Shown here in pieces: positions 1 to 12,968 of a DNA stretch of 64,000 nt (the first letter of the stretch is position 1; each line of letters begins with the position of its first letter). The stretch covers positions 806,001 through 870,000 of the forward strand of contig JAALGZ010000009.1 of assembly GCA_015227615.1 (NCBI GenBank). The letters run 5' to 3'. A program made the position numbers and the translations under genes. Below the pieces are notes generated by a model. The model made no database searches, was not told where the DNA came from, and worked only from the letters and a program-made list of their open reading frames with translations. Source of the DNA: Labyrinthula sp. Ha (taxonomy: Eukaryota > Sar > Bigyra > Labyrinthulida > Labyrinthulaceae).

Positions 1-1448
1 AGGAGTAAACTTGTCTTAGTTTCAACACTGCAGATCGAATAAGTAGTTCAGCGTTTGCCAGTCATTTTTACCTTTTTTATTTGAAGTAATGAACATGAAA
101 CGTTCGCTTTGGTTATAAAACATTCTTATTGTATCTTATTGCCAAGAATATGTTTTTTCTTTTCTGCAAAAAAAATGGCCTAACTTTTCTTCGGTGCGTT
201 CTTTAAAAGTAGAACTACATATCTTCCACTTGATGTTCTCTGCATAATCCAATAACTTAGAGGATCAGCGCAAATGTTTAATAGATCAACTGTATAATAA
301 TGTCCACAAGTAGTTAGTGTAATTACTTTTCAATTACAACTTTGGGCATGAGAGCTTAATTCGTGTGGTTTTCTTTTTAAAGTGAAAAAAAAGTAGGAAA
401 AAAATAAAAACTGGCTTCAAAAACATAAAAACTAATATTCCGCAACAACATAAATATAACCACGTAACTTAGCCAGTTGTAGTTGACCTTCGTGGAACTT
501 ATTCTTTGGTTGTTTCTTTACAACAATCTTTTTTCACCTGCGAAGTTAATGAATAATAAGATAAAATTAATAATTATCCATAAAATTAATTGATTTGACC
601 ATGACTTTTTATATCTACGAGTTAAGATTAGATTATCTTACATCTTTCGCTATATTTCCTTAGTACTCTTTGTTCTACTTACGAAAATATTGATTACAAA
701 TCAAAATTTCTAGTTATTTTTCTGCAACATACTTTTTTTCATTATTTCAGAATATGTCCCTTACGAAATTGACTTCCTATCTTTCATCTTCAAGTAATAA
801 CTGAAAATACTAAACACCACTCCTAACCACAATGTTTTTCGAAAGTCTTGAACCTAACAATTACTCTGGAACGCTATAGCGTTCCATTAACTGCATGACT
901 AATTTCATTAGACCACGTCATCAGATCGTAATTAACGAAAAGACAAGTAAAACTAAAGAGAATTCACTCCTACATCATACAGTTTCTCAACCTCTAACTT
1001 CACCAGCCTTGATCGCAGCAGGAAAAAAAATGAAAATATCTGGATTTAATAGTTCTCGAGGAAAACTGCTGGGAGCTTCTACTTCGTTTGCCCGTTTCTC
1101 CCCGTAGCATTCTCACAAAGAAGAGTTACAGTTCAATCCTCGAGGTTGTCAAAGAAGTAAAACCTTCTTCAACCAGATAAAGGTAGAGAAATATTCGTAA
1201 CAAGAGTATAATTCTATCTTTCTCCCAAGATATCCAAGCTAGATTCAGATTTATGTGACTTTGGTTCTTTCGGAAGCAAACTTGTTTTTTCTTGGTAATG
1301 CCGGTTTGTCCCAGAAGCAGAAGTATGAAAGAGTGAGTATAGAACACAGTGTATTCCCGGATTTAAACCTGGGTTAAATGCATGACAAAGCAATAATTGA
1401 AGGGAACAGATACCCGAAAGAATATAAGACATTCAAAACATATAGACA
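1..1448. other. 5' intergenic stretch, no gene seen
   Basis: AT-rich DNA with short runs of A and T. No open frame longer than about 80 codons has a recognisable protein, and no tRNA-like fold was noticed. The last part is presumably the promoter and 5' leader of the lectin-like gene that follows, but no clear core promoter motif can be named. Confidence 0.5.
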
Positions 1449-3257
1449 ATGATAGGGAAGCTTCCACTTTTGAGTTTTGTAACCTTTGGAGTATTAAAAG
1501 CAAGTGATTTTGATGCTTTTCCAGAATTCTTGCCTTCACAAATAGATATTTCGAGTATCACTCCACTATTTGATTTCACAGATAACAGTTGTTTACCTGG
1601 AGTGGCAATCTCTATGGAAGGGGAACGTAATGGGGGATTAAATCCAAGTGGTTCAGTTACTGGGGAATGCAGAAGTAGCAACTTCTTAGATCAATCGAAT
1701 ACTATTCATCGATACGCATGTGTCACGAATGGAGGTCAAGATTATTGCTTGCACGCTTTTTCATTGTATTTTGAAAAGGATCAGTCTACAAATTTTCTTG
1801 GAGGTGGAACAAGGCATGAGCTTGAAACAGTTGGAGTTTGGACTTTGGATGGAGCAATCACAGACATTTCGGTTTCAGATGATACTTTTTTGGAAACTTT
1901 TCCTGTTTCTGATGCTTCTTTTCAAGGTTCAAACCCTTTAATTGTCTATGCTGCTGTTTCGGGTGATAACTCACACAGATTCGTTCTTGCTTCTTCTAAC
2001 CATCAGGTGCAGAATCCAACAGGGGTTTATGTTACTCCTGATGTTATTTCTTGGTTTGAGTTTTCTGCTGGTGATTTTGACAACACAGTTTTTCGTGCTC
2101 TACTCTCTTCTAGATTTGATTTTGGAGCTGTTGATTTTTTACTAAAGGATGAACTTTTTTTGGATGCTTTTAATGCAGTGAAACCTGCAAATTATCCATT
2201 TCTAACTTTTACTAGTGCACAAGAACCTAATCCACAACCATCGGACGAGTTTGTACGCTTTTTAAATGTTGGAACAGGAACTTGTTTAAATGCTGCTGGT
2301 GGAGAAGCAAACGAAAATGTTAACTTGATCGTATTTGCCTGTCAGGATGTTTTCAATGAATTTTGGTACTTTCAGGAGTCAACCCAGCAGATAAGATCTC
2401 TAGAAAATCCAAGTTTTTGTGTTGATGTAGATCAAACGATTCAAGCCGCAGAAAATATACAACTAAAATCCTGTGATTCTGCAAAATCTAGCCAGAAATG
2501 GACTCGATCTGGTGATCAATTTCTTCTTTCTGGGTTAGCAATGAGCTCTGAATCTGGTGGAACGAATGTCCGACTGGAAACAAATCAAAATCTCAATCGC
2601 CAACGTTTTGAATTATTCTTGCTTCCAACTAATTCTCCTACAAATGCACCTACTCCTTTGATTCAAACACCATCCCCATCACTAAGACCTTCACTTTCTC
2701 CCACATTTAACCCAACAGCGGTTCCATCAGAGGGACCATCGTTTTCTCCAAGTTTTCAGCCTTCTTTTGCTCCCTCTGCTTCTCCTACAAGTACACCGAC
2801 ATTTTTTCCAACATCTTTTCCAATCGCAGTCACACAATTCCCTCAACCGTCATTTTCACCTACAGCGTCACCTACAAATGAGGAAATAGAAAACGTAGAG
2901 GCTGTTCAAGAATTTACTAATTTTCTCCAGGAGAATTTATTTTTCTTGATAATTGGGTTCCTTTCTTTTTTTTTGCTATTTCTAATTGTACCAGTCTTGC
3001 AAATAAAAAAGAAAAATAGAAAACTTAGAAAAATTAATTATGATACCAGGAGACAGTTTTTGAGAAGAAGTCAGCATCCAACTTTTGGCGAAGATTCTGC
3101 GTTTTCTCCAAGAACTAAAGTTTTTTTATCAAAAGAAACAAATAAACAATATCCAGCACCAGGGTCAGACCCTGAGTTCCCCACTTTTGATGAAGGCTTG
3201 GGCAATCCTTACCAAAATACGTTGAGGGCTCCAGCACCTGGGCATGAGTTTTTCTAG
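1449..3257 (+). CDS. Type I membrane protein with ricin-B-like lectin domain and PT-rich stalk
   Basis: The 602-residue ORF starts at an ATG and begins with a hydrophobic signal-peptide-like segment (about residues 1-18). An ectodomain to about residue 260 was not recognised. Residues about 267-390 look like a ricin-type beta-trefoil: FLNVGTGTCLN at the start, repeated C-x-D pairs and a QKW (Q-x-W) motif. Then comes a stalk of about 85 residues of S/P/T repeats (SPSFQPSFAPSASPT and similar). A single transmembrane helix lies near 496-519, followed by a basic stop-transfer KKKNRKLRK and a tail of about 75 residues. PT-rich stalks of this kind are common in stramenopile surface proteins. The inferred role is sugar binding at the cell surface or in the secretory pathway. 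The lectin call is moderate and the membrane topology is strong. No intron is needed. Confidence 0.85.
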   Translation: MIGKLPLLSFVTFGVLKASDFDAFPEFLPSQIDISSITPLFDFTDNSCLPGVAISMEGERNGGLNPSGSVTGECRSSNFLDQSNTIHRYACVTNGGQDYCLHAFSLYFEKDQSTNFLGGGTRHELETVGVWTLDGAITDISVSDDTFLETFPVSDASFQGSNPLIVYAAVSGDNSHRFVLASSNHQVQNPTGVYVTPDVISWFEFSAGDFDNTVFRALLSSRFDFGAVDFLLKDELFLDAFNAVKPANYPFLTFTSAQEPNPQPSDEFVRFLNVGTGTCLNAAGGEANENVNLIVFACQDVFNEFWYFQESTQQIRSLENPSFCVDVDQTIQAAENIQLKSCDSAKSSQKWTRSGDQFLLSGLAMSSESGGTNVRLETNQNLNRQRFELFLLPTNSPTNAPTPLIQTPSPSLRPSLSPTFNPTAVPSEGPSFSPSFQPSFAPSASPTSTPTFFPTSFPIAVTQFPQPSFSPTASPTNEEIENVEAVQEFTNFLQENLFFLIIGFLSFFLLFLIVPVLQIKKKNRKLRKINYDTRRQFLRRSQHPTFGEDSAFSPRTKVFLSKETNKQYPAPGSDPEFPTFDEGLGNPYQNTLRAPAPGHEFF

Positions 3258-4740
3258 TACTATTTAGAAAGAACCTTGTATATCTTATTGTGATGTGAAT
3301 TTCTAAGGTTATTGTATGCAAATAAGACAGGTCTAGAAAATAATTAAAAACTATATTGTAGAGTATCTAAAATGAACGTTGTTAGTAAGATTTTCTCTTA
3401 ATTGAGCAGACAATTAAGCTCAATTCAATTTGAAGAAACATCTAAGCTAAAGTTAATTACTATGAGTCATGAACTTCTTTGCCATTTATCCGCGGAAAAA
3501 TGTTTTTCGTCCTGGTCTGCCTCGTATGGAAGAAAAACCACTTCAATGTAGGAACATCCTCAGGAAACCTCTCGTAGTTTTTTGGCACTTTTTTCTGCAG
3601 CTAAAGTCTTGTATTTAAAACCAAGTCGTAGACCTTTGTTGATGAAACGTCTTTAAATAAACATAGGTTCCTGAAGAAGATATCTATTTCGGAACTGAGA
3701 ACCCAAATGTCCAGGTTGGACACACTCCCGGGGAAATCTAAAGTGGCAAACAAGATGGTTAAAGTATCTACTATGGGCCTATTGACGAGCTAGTCCAAGC
3801 GCAGGAAGTGGCCTATGAAAGTGAAGAAGGTTTATTCTTAGAAGAACCACTCTGACTCTCGTACAAGTAGAAGAGTTCAGAGGAACAGGGAGACTCAATA
3901 TCTGAAGTACAGGCAGAAAAAGGACAGAACAATAGAACTAGGCAGCATAAAGTTAGGTTACTTGAATCGCCTAATTAAGAAGTAAGAAAGCACTTAAATG
4001 GATTTATTAAGAAGTTGTTTCCCAAGATATGATCCTTTGTGAAAGTTTAAAATCTTTGTGGAAACTCGTCCTAGCTTTTAGAAAAATTTTGGAAACAATA
4101 AGTTGTTGTAAGATGCACCTTTGTTGCTAAGAAGCTAAGGGTGTCCTTTGATAATATAATGATGTAATCAACGAGTTTGAAGGATTTTGAAAATATTTTT
4201 GTTTATAATGAGTTTTTTTCCCAGCTATGTTGAGTGAGTTTTGCACATATCAATAATATCATTTGAGTTTGTGGCTATATGTCATGCCAAGTTACTTTTC
4301 TCAATAATTTGTTACAACAGGAATATTAGAGAGAACGCTAACTTGTGGGAAATATATTTCTGATGCTATCTATTCCCTGGATAATAGTGGATTATGTGGT
4401 CCATTTGACACAATTTCTTTACAGGATGAAAAAAATGTATAATAGAAACATCTGTGGGATCTGATGCTTGCTTACATGTCCCAAGAATAGTTTGAAGAAT
4501 TATTGTGTTAAAAACACTCAAATATAAATTCAGGCATATCAAATCTCGAAAATATTCAAACTCTTTGACAATATCATTTGAATTTGGATAAGTTTACCTT
4601 AAATGATAACCCTAAAGTAAAATGTGCGCAAAATTCATAGACTCAAAACCAACATAGCATTAGAACTGATGTTGGCTTACAGGAGGAACCAGGGATAATT
4701 TTTATGACGTAGTGCTGGTATACTACCAAATCAGACTTTT
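3258..4740. other. Intergenic stretch with an unidentified decayed coding-like patch
   Basis: No intact gene is present. Between about 3480 and 3960 the DNA is less AT-rich than its surroundings, and one forward frame reads like degraded protein (for example GPIDELVQAQEVAYESEEG). It is broken in several places and I cannot assign a family. An old element fossil or a dead gene are both possible. The rest is AT-rich filler. Confidence 0.3.
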
Positions 4741-5220
4741 CTAAGGAAAGAACTTCCACGGAAGAACGTCTGTCAGGGTATAGGTTACAGCCCTCAGTCC
4801 CGAGAGCGCACAAAACAAAACAAAGCAGCTTCTCGTCGGTATTGACCTATTCTTATCTGCGAACGAGAGCATGGACGTCGTAATTGAACCTCCATGCAAC
4901 CTTGAGTTTGCATTTAAAATTATCCTTGGTATCGCTCTAGTTGGGGGTTCAATAGATTTCGATTTGCCATGGGAATACACTAATGGGAATTTCGCATAGG
5001 AACGAAGAACTGCATATAAAATGAAAAGAAGGTTGAATATTATAGCTAGAATCATTCCAGAGAACAGCTTTTTTGTGCACCTCAAACTCGTAGACTTCAT
5101 CCTCAACTTTTTTAGGCCCTTGAACTCTTCTTTTACTCCCACGCTATGCTTCAACTGCAGCACCTCAATATGCAGGCTCCCACTCGCAGATAGCTGTTGT
5201 TTTTTCGGAGTGATGCATAC
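4741..5220 (-). CDS. Possible small single-pass membrane protein (doubtful)
   Basis: A minus-strand frame is open from 5220 down to a stop at 4741. It has no ATG at its upstream end (the first candidate is GTG near 5163), so a 5' exon would be needed. It encodes a polar, lysine-rich N-terminal part, one convincing hydrophobic helix (FSGMILAIIFNLLFILYAVL) and a mixed C-terminal part. No family was recognised. The reading-frame composition is more protein-like than its surroundings, but there is no conserved motif, so this could be a chance ORF or a dead gene. The upstream edge is the limit of the open frame, not a proven start. Confidence 0.25.
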   Translation of the reverse strand, partial: VCITPKKQQLSASGSLHIEVLQLKHSVGVKEEFKGLKKLRMKSTSLRCTKKLFSGMILAIIFNLLFILYAVLRSYAKFPLVYSHGKSKSIEPPTRAIPRIILNANSRLHGGSITTSMLSFADKNRSIPTRSCFVLFCALSGLRAVTYTLTDVLPWKFFP

Positions 5221-8200
5221 CTATCTTCTCAACCTCTGATTTTAAAATTATCCAAAAACATCTAGCGCAGAAATTAAAGCGAGTAAAAGCCACATGCCAC
5301 AAAAAAGCTGCGCAATGAAGATTAACCATGAAATATATAAGTAGATAGATAAAATACATGAATCAAGATAGGCACAAAATACTTTATTAGGTACTGAGTT
5401 TTCTAAGCATTCTATAATTGTCATACAAGAAAAACAATCCTGCTTAAGAGTTTTCCTCTACTATGTAGATGCATGTACAAAAGAGGGGCTACTATGGAAT
5501 CATGAGATGATTCGGGAGATAAATAAGAACCAAAATATGAGCACAAGCACTTAAGTAGAGCTATTTAACATCATTAAACATGAGTGGAAGAGGATTCAAA
5601 CCATGGTTATCACTTCACTCTGCAAACTAGCCCGATAAATGTAGGAGATTTCTTTATCAAAGGGTTGGTGTTGTTTGACGAAGCGGAATCCGAATATGAG
5701 GAGAGAAAGGAAGTTGAGCTACTGAACACCTCGATGCAACTATAATCCAAAAACCTTTTCAGAGAGTTATCTTTTGTTAATTTAGTAGGTAAGAACATAT
5801 TCCCCTAAAATTTTCATCCCCTAAATCTTTCAAGAGGCAATTCTTACCATTTTTCCGCAATTTCATTAAGGATAGGAGGCTAATGCTAAGAAATATTGAC
5901 TTATATTCCTGTTAAACAAGGCTTTCAATAGCTCCCCCCATAAAGTATACAGGTATTTTGATATTTTCTCTAGAATCATCATGGAATAGTACGGGCTTAC
6001 TATCATCTTATATTTTAATGGCTCTTTCAAAATGTAAGTGAGTAAGGTATGTATTTTGGGATTTCTTAATATATATAAGGTTCTGCTTACGATAAGTTAA
6101 TGGTTCCAGGGAGGGTGAAACTAGGGTTATATGTGGTTTTGGGCTATAATATGCACCTGTCTACCGTAGCAAAGACAAACATTAAGTTTTAGTAAGGTTT
6201 GATTAGTTTTTTAAGACCCTCCAATTTTCGACATGTAGCAGGTTCAAAGCTCATTATCATCTTCCCACAACCGATAATTAAAAAAAAATACAAAAAAAAC
6301 AACTTTTTTAGAAATTTATTTTTCAGGGAGGATTTCCTTAGGAAAACACATGAACTAAACTTTAAAATGAGACCTGTTCAAAGATTGGAACTTAATTTAA
6401 CTGATATTTCTTATTTTGAAGAAGAAAGAGGTCTAGGGGTCTGGGTCAAGTATAGTAGTAAGGGCTTAGGGTTGTTGTTTTTAAGTAGAACCAAGTTCTA
6501 CATTCATTTCTAATCGAAGAATATCTACCGCATAATATTAAAATTCAAAGGTAGAGATTTTGAGTAACTACTTGCATTAAGTGTAGAATTCTGATGCCGA
6601 TTAGCATAATCCCAGATTTCATCTTGGCGAATCAGATGAAATGTCAGCTGAGCATGTTATTGTGAATCTTTGAAGCAATTTCGCTTTGAATCCTTATAAG
6701 TTATCCAAAAAATGAGACAATCTTTTAACTTAAAATCAGGAATAGTTTTTCAAATTAAATGTACTTTCATTACCCAATAATATTCTTGAATATAGGAGTG
6801 AGTACTTCTGTTATGATTCTCACAATCTCGAACAGCAAATGGGATAAATATTATATTCTTTAGTTGACGTGTTTACTTTGACCATACAATAAGCCACAAG
6901 GTTTATTTTTTGCTAACTAGAATTTTTTAGTAACCAATGAAGAGAAAAGTAATATGACAAAAACTGTTAAATCCAAAACCACCAGTTTGTCCATTAACTT
7001 TGCCGAGAATCCTAAATTATTGAGCTTATGTTCCAACTTTCCGGGAAATATATTATATAGCTGTTATCTAGGGTTCAACAACTATTTTCCGCTGATCCGG
7101 TCTTATGCTTGGCAAACAGTTACAAAATTTCATTGTAAGTAAGGATACTGTCGTTGATATTTTCGCTTAATATTAGTATGTTAACATCAGTAGAGGTTCA
7201 GTTAGGTACATATGCTTTTAACAACCCGAGGTTCAGTATACAAGGTTTATATTTATGTTCATTGGTGTTGAATGAATTGAGAATGATTAATGTCAGTATT
7301 AATATTTACACTGAATATTTTGGTTATTGGGAAAATATATTGGCCATTCCGTCGTGTATATGGTGTTGAATCTAGATTGGGCCATCTGCACACCCTGTTC
7401 ATTCGTTAACAAACTATACTAAGCCCGTAGTAATATCTTATGGGGAAGACTAACTCAAATGCTAACAAGTTAGTTACGAGAAGCCAGTATTATTATCTTA
7501 TAATAAAATTTGAGCTATTAACTCAGTGTATATATCTTTCATAGTGAAGGATATTAAGTAATGCCAGATTTGAACTTGATCAGAATCGAGCTTCTGAAAC
7601 TAAACAACCACTAAATATTTTTATTTAAATATATGTATGATATGTGAGCTTCATTATTAATAAAGAATTGTGAAAAACAAGGGGTAAAACTGAAACTTCC
7701 TTTGATATAAGTTTCGTGACCTCCTTGTTTCTTAATTATTTGGAGTGCTTTTTCCGTATATAATTCCCATATAGAGTAGCATCCCATATGACGTGAACCA
7801 GACGACAGAGGGGACAGTGAGAATTTGGTTTGGGCTTAATATGCTGATTTCTCTATTATCGGCAAGACTAAGAAAAATGTATACAATTTCTTTTAAACTA
7901 GCTACATAAAATATACAATTATGAGGAATTAAATCAATCATGAACGTATGTTTAGGATTGTGCTGTGGGAATTCTAAATATAAGATAAATATAATTGGGA
8001 GAAGCAAAGCAGGTTAAAAAATAATGCGAAGCCTACAAACTATTTCGAGCTCAGATATTTTAGACAAACAATTGAAGATATGAAATTCCAGTGATAGTTA
8101 TTTTTTCAATACCAATTTGCAATCTACGTTTCTCTTGAAGAACAGTTTTAAGTTCAAACTAGATCCTTTGAGCTGTTTTACTTTTTGTAATTTATATTCT

Positions 8201-10788
8201 CAATATCACATCCAGATTTCATCCCAAGAGTTTTCTCGAAATTATAGATGTAATAAAAAAATCTAAAAAATTTCAGCGGGGGTTATGGTTTTGTTGTAAA
8301 TAATTTAAATCAAGTTGTTGATTTTGGTTTTTTAATGAAGACTTAGACGGAACTGTTGGTTTTCATAAATGTTAAAACCTTTCCTTGATGTTTATTGGAT
8401 TAGGCTCTGATATAGAAACCTTATCCGAAGTTCTAAAATTCTTATTCTAAATAGCGAATCTTGATATATCTGTGTTGGAAGTAATATTTTGTAAAAAAAT
8501 AAGTTAAATCCTAACACAAAAGTCTATGTAATTTTTATAAGGAAAATCTCTCTTTTCCCCGAATACAACAGGGATATATTAATATTAAATGATTTTTTTC
8601 AAGTTTTCTAATACTATTTTGTTTTAGTTTCCCTTTGTATGCTCTCGAATTGCTTATCGATATAGTTAACAGAATGTGTAAGGAACATATACTATCACCT
8701 TCGCTACTGAAAAAGAAAACAACTTTGGTAGATAACTATCTTTTATAATAAACGGAACTCCTTTGTTTGTAAAGTATTGATAGTTTTTATATTTTGAATG
8801 GGATAATGTGATAGCTAGATACCTTATTTAGCTTCAATTTTGTTAATTTTTATCTAAGAAATCGCTTCTTTGAAAACTAATGTATAATAATTCCGATCGG
8901 CGAGTTGGTATATTGGGAATAGTAGTTTGAATAAAATTCTATCACCGTGTGACTTTTCTCTATTTATTTCTTAGGTAGTTTTACCAGGCAAGCCTGGATA
9001 TTTCATGAGTATATATTTGTTGAGAATATATTTGAAAATATTGAGCATAAAGAAAACAAATTTACCGGTATCATATATAATTTTTGCAAGTTATGTTCAG
9101 CAATGTCAATTAAAGTCTCGATGAAAATTTTCAGCAGGATATAAACAAGTAAAAAGGTATAATTTACCACTTTAAATAAAGTTCATATAAGTGCCGTGGA
9201 ATATTTAAGAAATCCTTTAATAAATCAGTCTTAACTGACCTACGATCTGTAAGTATTAAATATGTAAGCCTTTTGATAAATAATGATTCTGTCCGTTTCT
9301 ACAATAACATATTCAAAGAAAATTGAGTTGAAGAAAGAATAAATCCTCATGGACAATATAGCAATCAAATAATATCTAGAGATCAGGTTCATGATATGAA
9401 CATATTTAACCAAGTTATCCCAGCAAAATCCCTATAAGAACATTTGGAAAAATCAATGTATCTGAATAGTGGGGTATAGTTTTTGATAATGTAAGAAAGG
9501 GAACATATTATCTCTAACTAGATATCCAACATCGCAAGCCAATAACATATCCATTTTCATAGCGCCTATATTATTATAGGTCTATTGTTTTTTCAACAAC
9601 ACTTATTTACTTAAACTTTCCCAAGCATAAGTGTAGGAAGAAAGTATTTGAACATCCAGTTCTACTAGATTTATCGAGTTTGACATACTAGTCATTATAA
9701 ACAGGGTATTATCTCAGCTTCAATTGAGTCAAAAGTATACTTCTCAGACTTGAACCAATCCGATTCTTCTGCCGTTTTTACCCGAAATTTGTTACTTTAA
9801 TTAAGGTTTCTCCTTGATAACTCAATTCCTGTTTTCAATTTAAGAGTGAATGATTTAGAGATATTTCCAAGAAAGTTCTATATATATAACTTTCTAGCTT
9901 GAAATCTATTTCTTGTATTTGACGCCAAGAATATGAAGGGTATTCTACAACAATAAATTTATGTCCCTTAAACATTCTTTTATATTAGCAACATTTTCGG
10001 TTGAGATATATCTTTCGAATACCCAATATCTTTCAATGAACATCCCGGTCTATATACAATGTTTCTAGCATATTGTTACGCTTCTTCTTTTATTTTTTAT
10101 TATTCCTTTAATAAAGTTGCCTAGTCATTTTTTTATTCGTCATTCAGCCTTACATAGAAAGTTAACTCAAACATAGTACAAGAAAGTACTCTAGAGGGTT
10201 AGTAGACTTATCTTCAGCAAATTGTCATGGAATAACGAAATACACCTGATATCACTATAATCCAAAAATTAACCATGCTACAATTTCAGAAACTGAATTG
10301 AAAAGAGTAAGGCTTCCCAGGTTAACGACAATAGGCTTGTTTTGGTTCATATCTTTTGCAAAACACAGGTTAGCTTACTATTTAATTAAATTATCTTTCA
10401 TATCATTGGCTTGATTAGCCAGCACTATCATTTATGAGCAAGAATCTTACTACTTCTCACTTTGACTAATTAAACCATAGCCGTCGTGTGAATACTATGG
10501 TTTCAGTTATGTGTGACATCTTACGAATTGTACGATGCGACAGGACACATTCCTTTGCATCTGAATCACCGTTTCCATTTTTAAACTGTTTTTTACTATG
10601 TGATTACTCTATCAATAGCCGTCTGTATTCAACCTCATAAAATTTTTCTTGTATTTGAAAAATATAGTTCCCTGCATTTTTGGATTCTCATGATAATTTT
10701 TGGCTATATTTGTGTTGGAGGTTTCCTTTGTCTGTATATTCCATATTCCTTACGGCTTTGTCTAATTTTGTGCTAAAAACTGATGTCA
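5221..10788. other. Gene desert
   Basis: About 5.6 kb of AT-rich DNA. The longest open frames (around 100 codons at 6199-6513, and others of 60-90 codons) start at non-ATG codons or have low-complexity, stop-flanked composition, and none matches a known protein. No inverted repeats or RNA genes were recognised by eye. Confidence 0.5.
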
Positions 10789-10796
10789 GTTACGAG
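10789..10796. repeat. 8-base target-site duplication, left copy (GTTACGAG)
   Basis: It directly abuts the left inverted repeat of the hAT element and is identical to 12983-12990. Confidence 0.93.
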
Positions 10797-10810
10797 CAGT
10801 GATGCTCAAA
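10797..10810 (+). repeat. Left terminal inverted repeat of hAT element
   Basis: CAGTGATGCTCAAA is the exact reverse complement of 12969-12982. The CAGTG start is common for hAT elements. Confidence 0.92.
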
Positions 10811-11019
10811 ATTTGTTTGTGGGTTTTTACGGGTCAACAATTTCCGTGAAAATCTGTGGGGACGCAAAATTTTAAGAAAAACATGATGGGGACGCGAGGG
10901 GGATGGAAATCTGTGGGCGTCCCCGCGGCCGCTCGCAAAAATAATTTTCCGAAATATCGTTGCTTTTTTATAAATATTTATATGAAGAAAAGAAAAAACT
11001 TATTCATAATCCTTAAAGC

Positions 11020-12786
11020 TTAAGCTTCGTCATCGCTATGCACCTCTTTGTCACAAGAACGAAATCCCTCAAGTGTCAAATCTTCTCTTTCTACTTCTTC
11101 ATTCTCTTCCTCCATCTGTTCCTCCATCTCTCCTTCTTCCTTCTCATCGAAACCTGGAAATTTCTTTTTCATAGCAACATAAATGTCTTGATCCATCAAA
11201 TCATCTTTATTCGTCTTCAAAAATGCAAGTCTGTTTAAAGTTACAGGCATCATCCTATTTCTCTTGTCACTAAAAATCAGCTTGCACTGGCTAAATAATC
11301 TTTCTACACTGCACGAAGTCGCGGGAATGAAGCTCACATCTGCGAAGGCACTCTTCTTCTTGCTTTATCTTTTCTGAGAAGTGAGCTCTGCAACCACAGA
11401 ATTACCAGGTGGGGTCTTCTCTTCTTCTTCAGAAGGATCTGTTTCTAACCTGGACAAAGCTGTTTTTTCTGCTGCATCAAACTTATCTTCTTCCTCCCAA
11501 TAAACTTTAAACACTCCAGTTTCAAAAGCATCAAACTCAGCCAAAATATCTGCATTATCTTCTAAATACTTAAACAAAGAATCATTATTATTGACATCTC
11601 TTAACAGATTTGCAACAGCTTTCTTTCCTTGACCAAGGTTAGACTTTGAATTTTGAAGAGTAACTATGTAGCTGTCGCAGGTAGCAAGAAAGTCGACATG
11701 TTTTCCCAGAATTCTTGTTAAACGCTGTTCAAGAATAAGATCTTTAACTTCATCATCTTTAATCTGCGCACAGAACATCCAAATCTCAAGGTACCTTTTC
11801 ATCATAAAAAACTTTCCACCCCAACGTGTTACATTTGGAAGAATAACTACCTTGTTGGTAAGATTTCTAAGAACTGCTGTTAATTTCTTTGACTTCTTGA
11901 TCTTGCGAAAAAGCAACTTCACTTGGTCTAAACCTTCGGATAACTCTGGTTGAGATTTGATAAATGCTCTAACATCTAGAGCCAAACGATGGCTAAGACA
12001 GCCCACAAACTGCGTTCCAAGATCTCTGCAAACTTTTTTGCTCGTGTTTATGTTGTCGGCAACAATAGCAACCAGCAGTGATTCATCAAGACCAAACTTG
12101 TTCATCAAATTCTTCAGGAAAGGAACAATGTCACTAGCTCTCTGGGTTTCTTTTTCTAAAGGAAGCACTCCAAGAAGGCGAAACGCCATCTTCTTCATCT
12201 TGTCAAAGCATAAATAGACACCATTAAAACTGTAACCTTGGTGAGCCCAACCATCGATGACTAAACAAAATAGTTCTAAATCCACTTCTTGTTTGATCTT
12301 TTCTATAAAAAGGTGCTCCATGCGCTTCATATAAGTTCTCACCGTATTCTCACTAACGAGGTCATCCGCATTCTTTATATTCTTAAACTCTTCGGATCTC
12401 AACAAGCTCAAGGGCATATTCTTCGTTAGCAAAAAGTTACATATAAATTTATTGAAAGCATCATTTTTTTCAATGTTCACAAACTCCAGAATGTCTTTAC
12501 TTTTTCTTCTACGCTTTCTTGCATGTTCTTCTTTTAGATTGTTAATAGTTTCTTCGTCTAAGTGTGTTTTCAGGTGTTCCATGAGCCCAGTATAACCTTT
12601 TTTACTCCACCAAGTCATCTTTCTTGGGCAATGTCTGCAAGGAAGCTTGAATACGTGCGCTTTCTTTGTTAATTCGGGTTTTCCAATGTCAAAATTCTGT
12701 TTAATTACTGCAAAAAGGACTGGATCTCGTCCCGAAGCGTCATCATGGATCATTTCTGCGGCAGACTTTGTCAAATCAGTGTTCAT
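11020..12786 (-). pseudogene. hAT transposase (BED finger, RNase H-like core, hATC) with one in-frame stop
   Basis: It starts at ATG 12786 and runs in one frame to a stop at 11020, about 587 residues. A single TAA (11365-11367) follows residue 473. The N-terminal BED-type zinc finger has C50, C53, H71 and H75. A basic KRRRK patch follows near 91-95. The RNase H-like core shows the expected D178 in VIDGW, D244 in VADN, a C-x-x-H-x-L segment near 263-268 and the TRW motif near 320-322. After the stop, the frame continues straight into the hATC dimerisation motif SCSVERLFSQCKLIFSDKRN. Everything is therefore present except for the one nonsense codon. A 66-base GT-AG intron (donor GTAATT, acceptor TTCGCAG) could remove the stop in frame, but its length and acceptor do not match the host introns in this window. 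A dead or dying copy is more likely. Confidence 0.9.
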
Positions 12787-12968
12787 TTTTATCCGAAATT
12801 GTGGTTTTTAACTCTAATTTTAACGGTTTTGTAATGGCCGGATTGGACATCGAGCAAGTTTTTTGAAAAATTTATGGGCTCCCGGCAGGAATTTTTCCAC
12901 GCAACCGGCCACTAATAATTTCGTGTGGGGACGTATGGTCTTGAAGTGGATATTAGTGGGGGGCCAGA

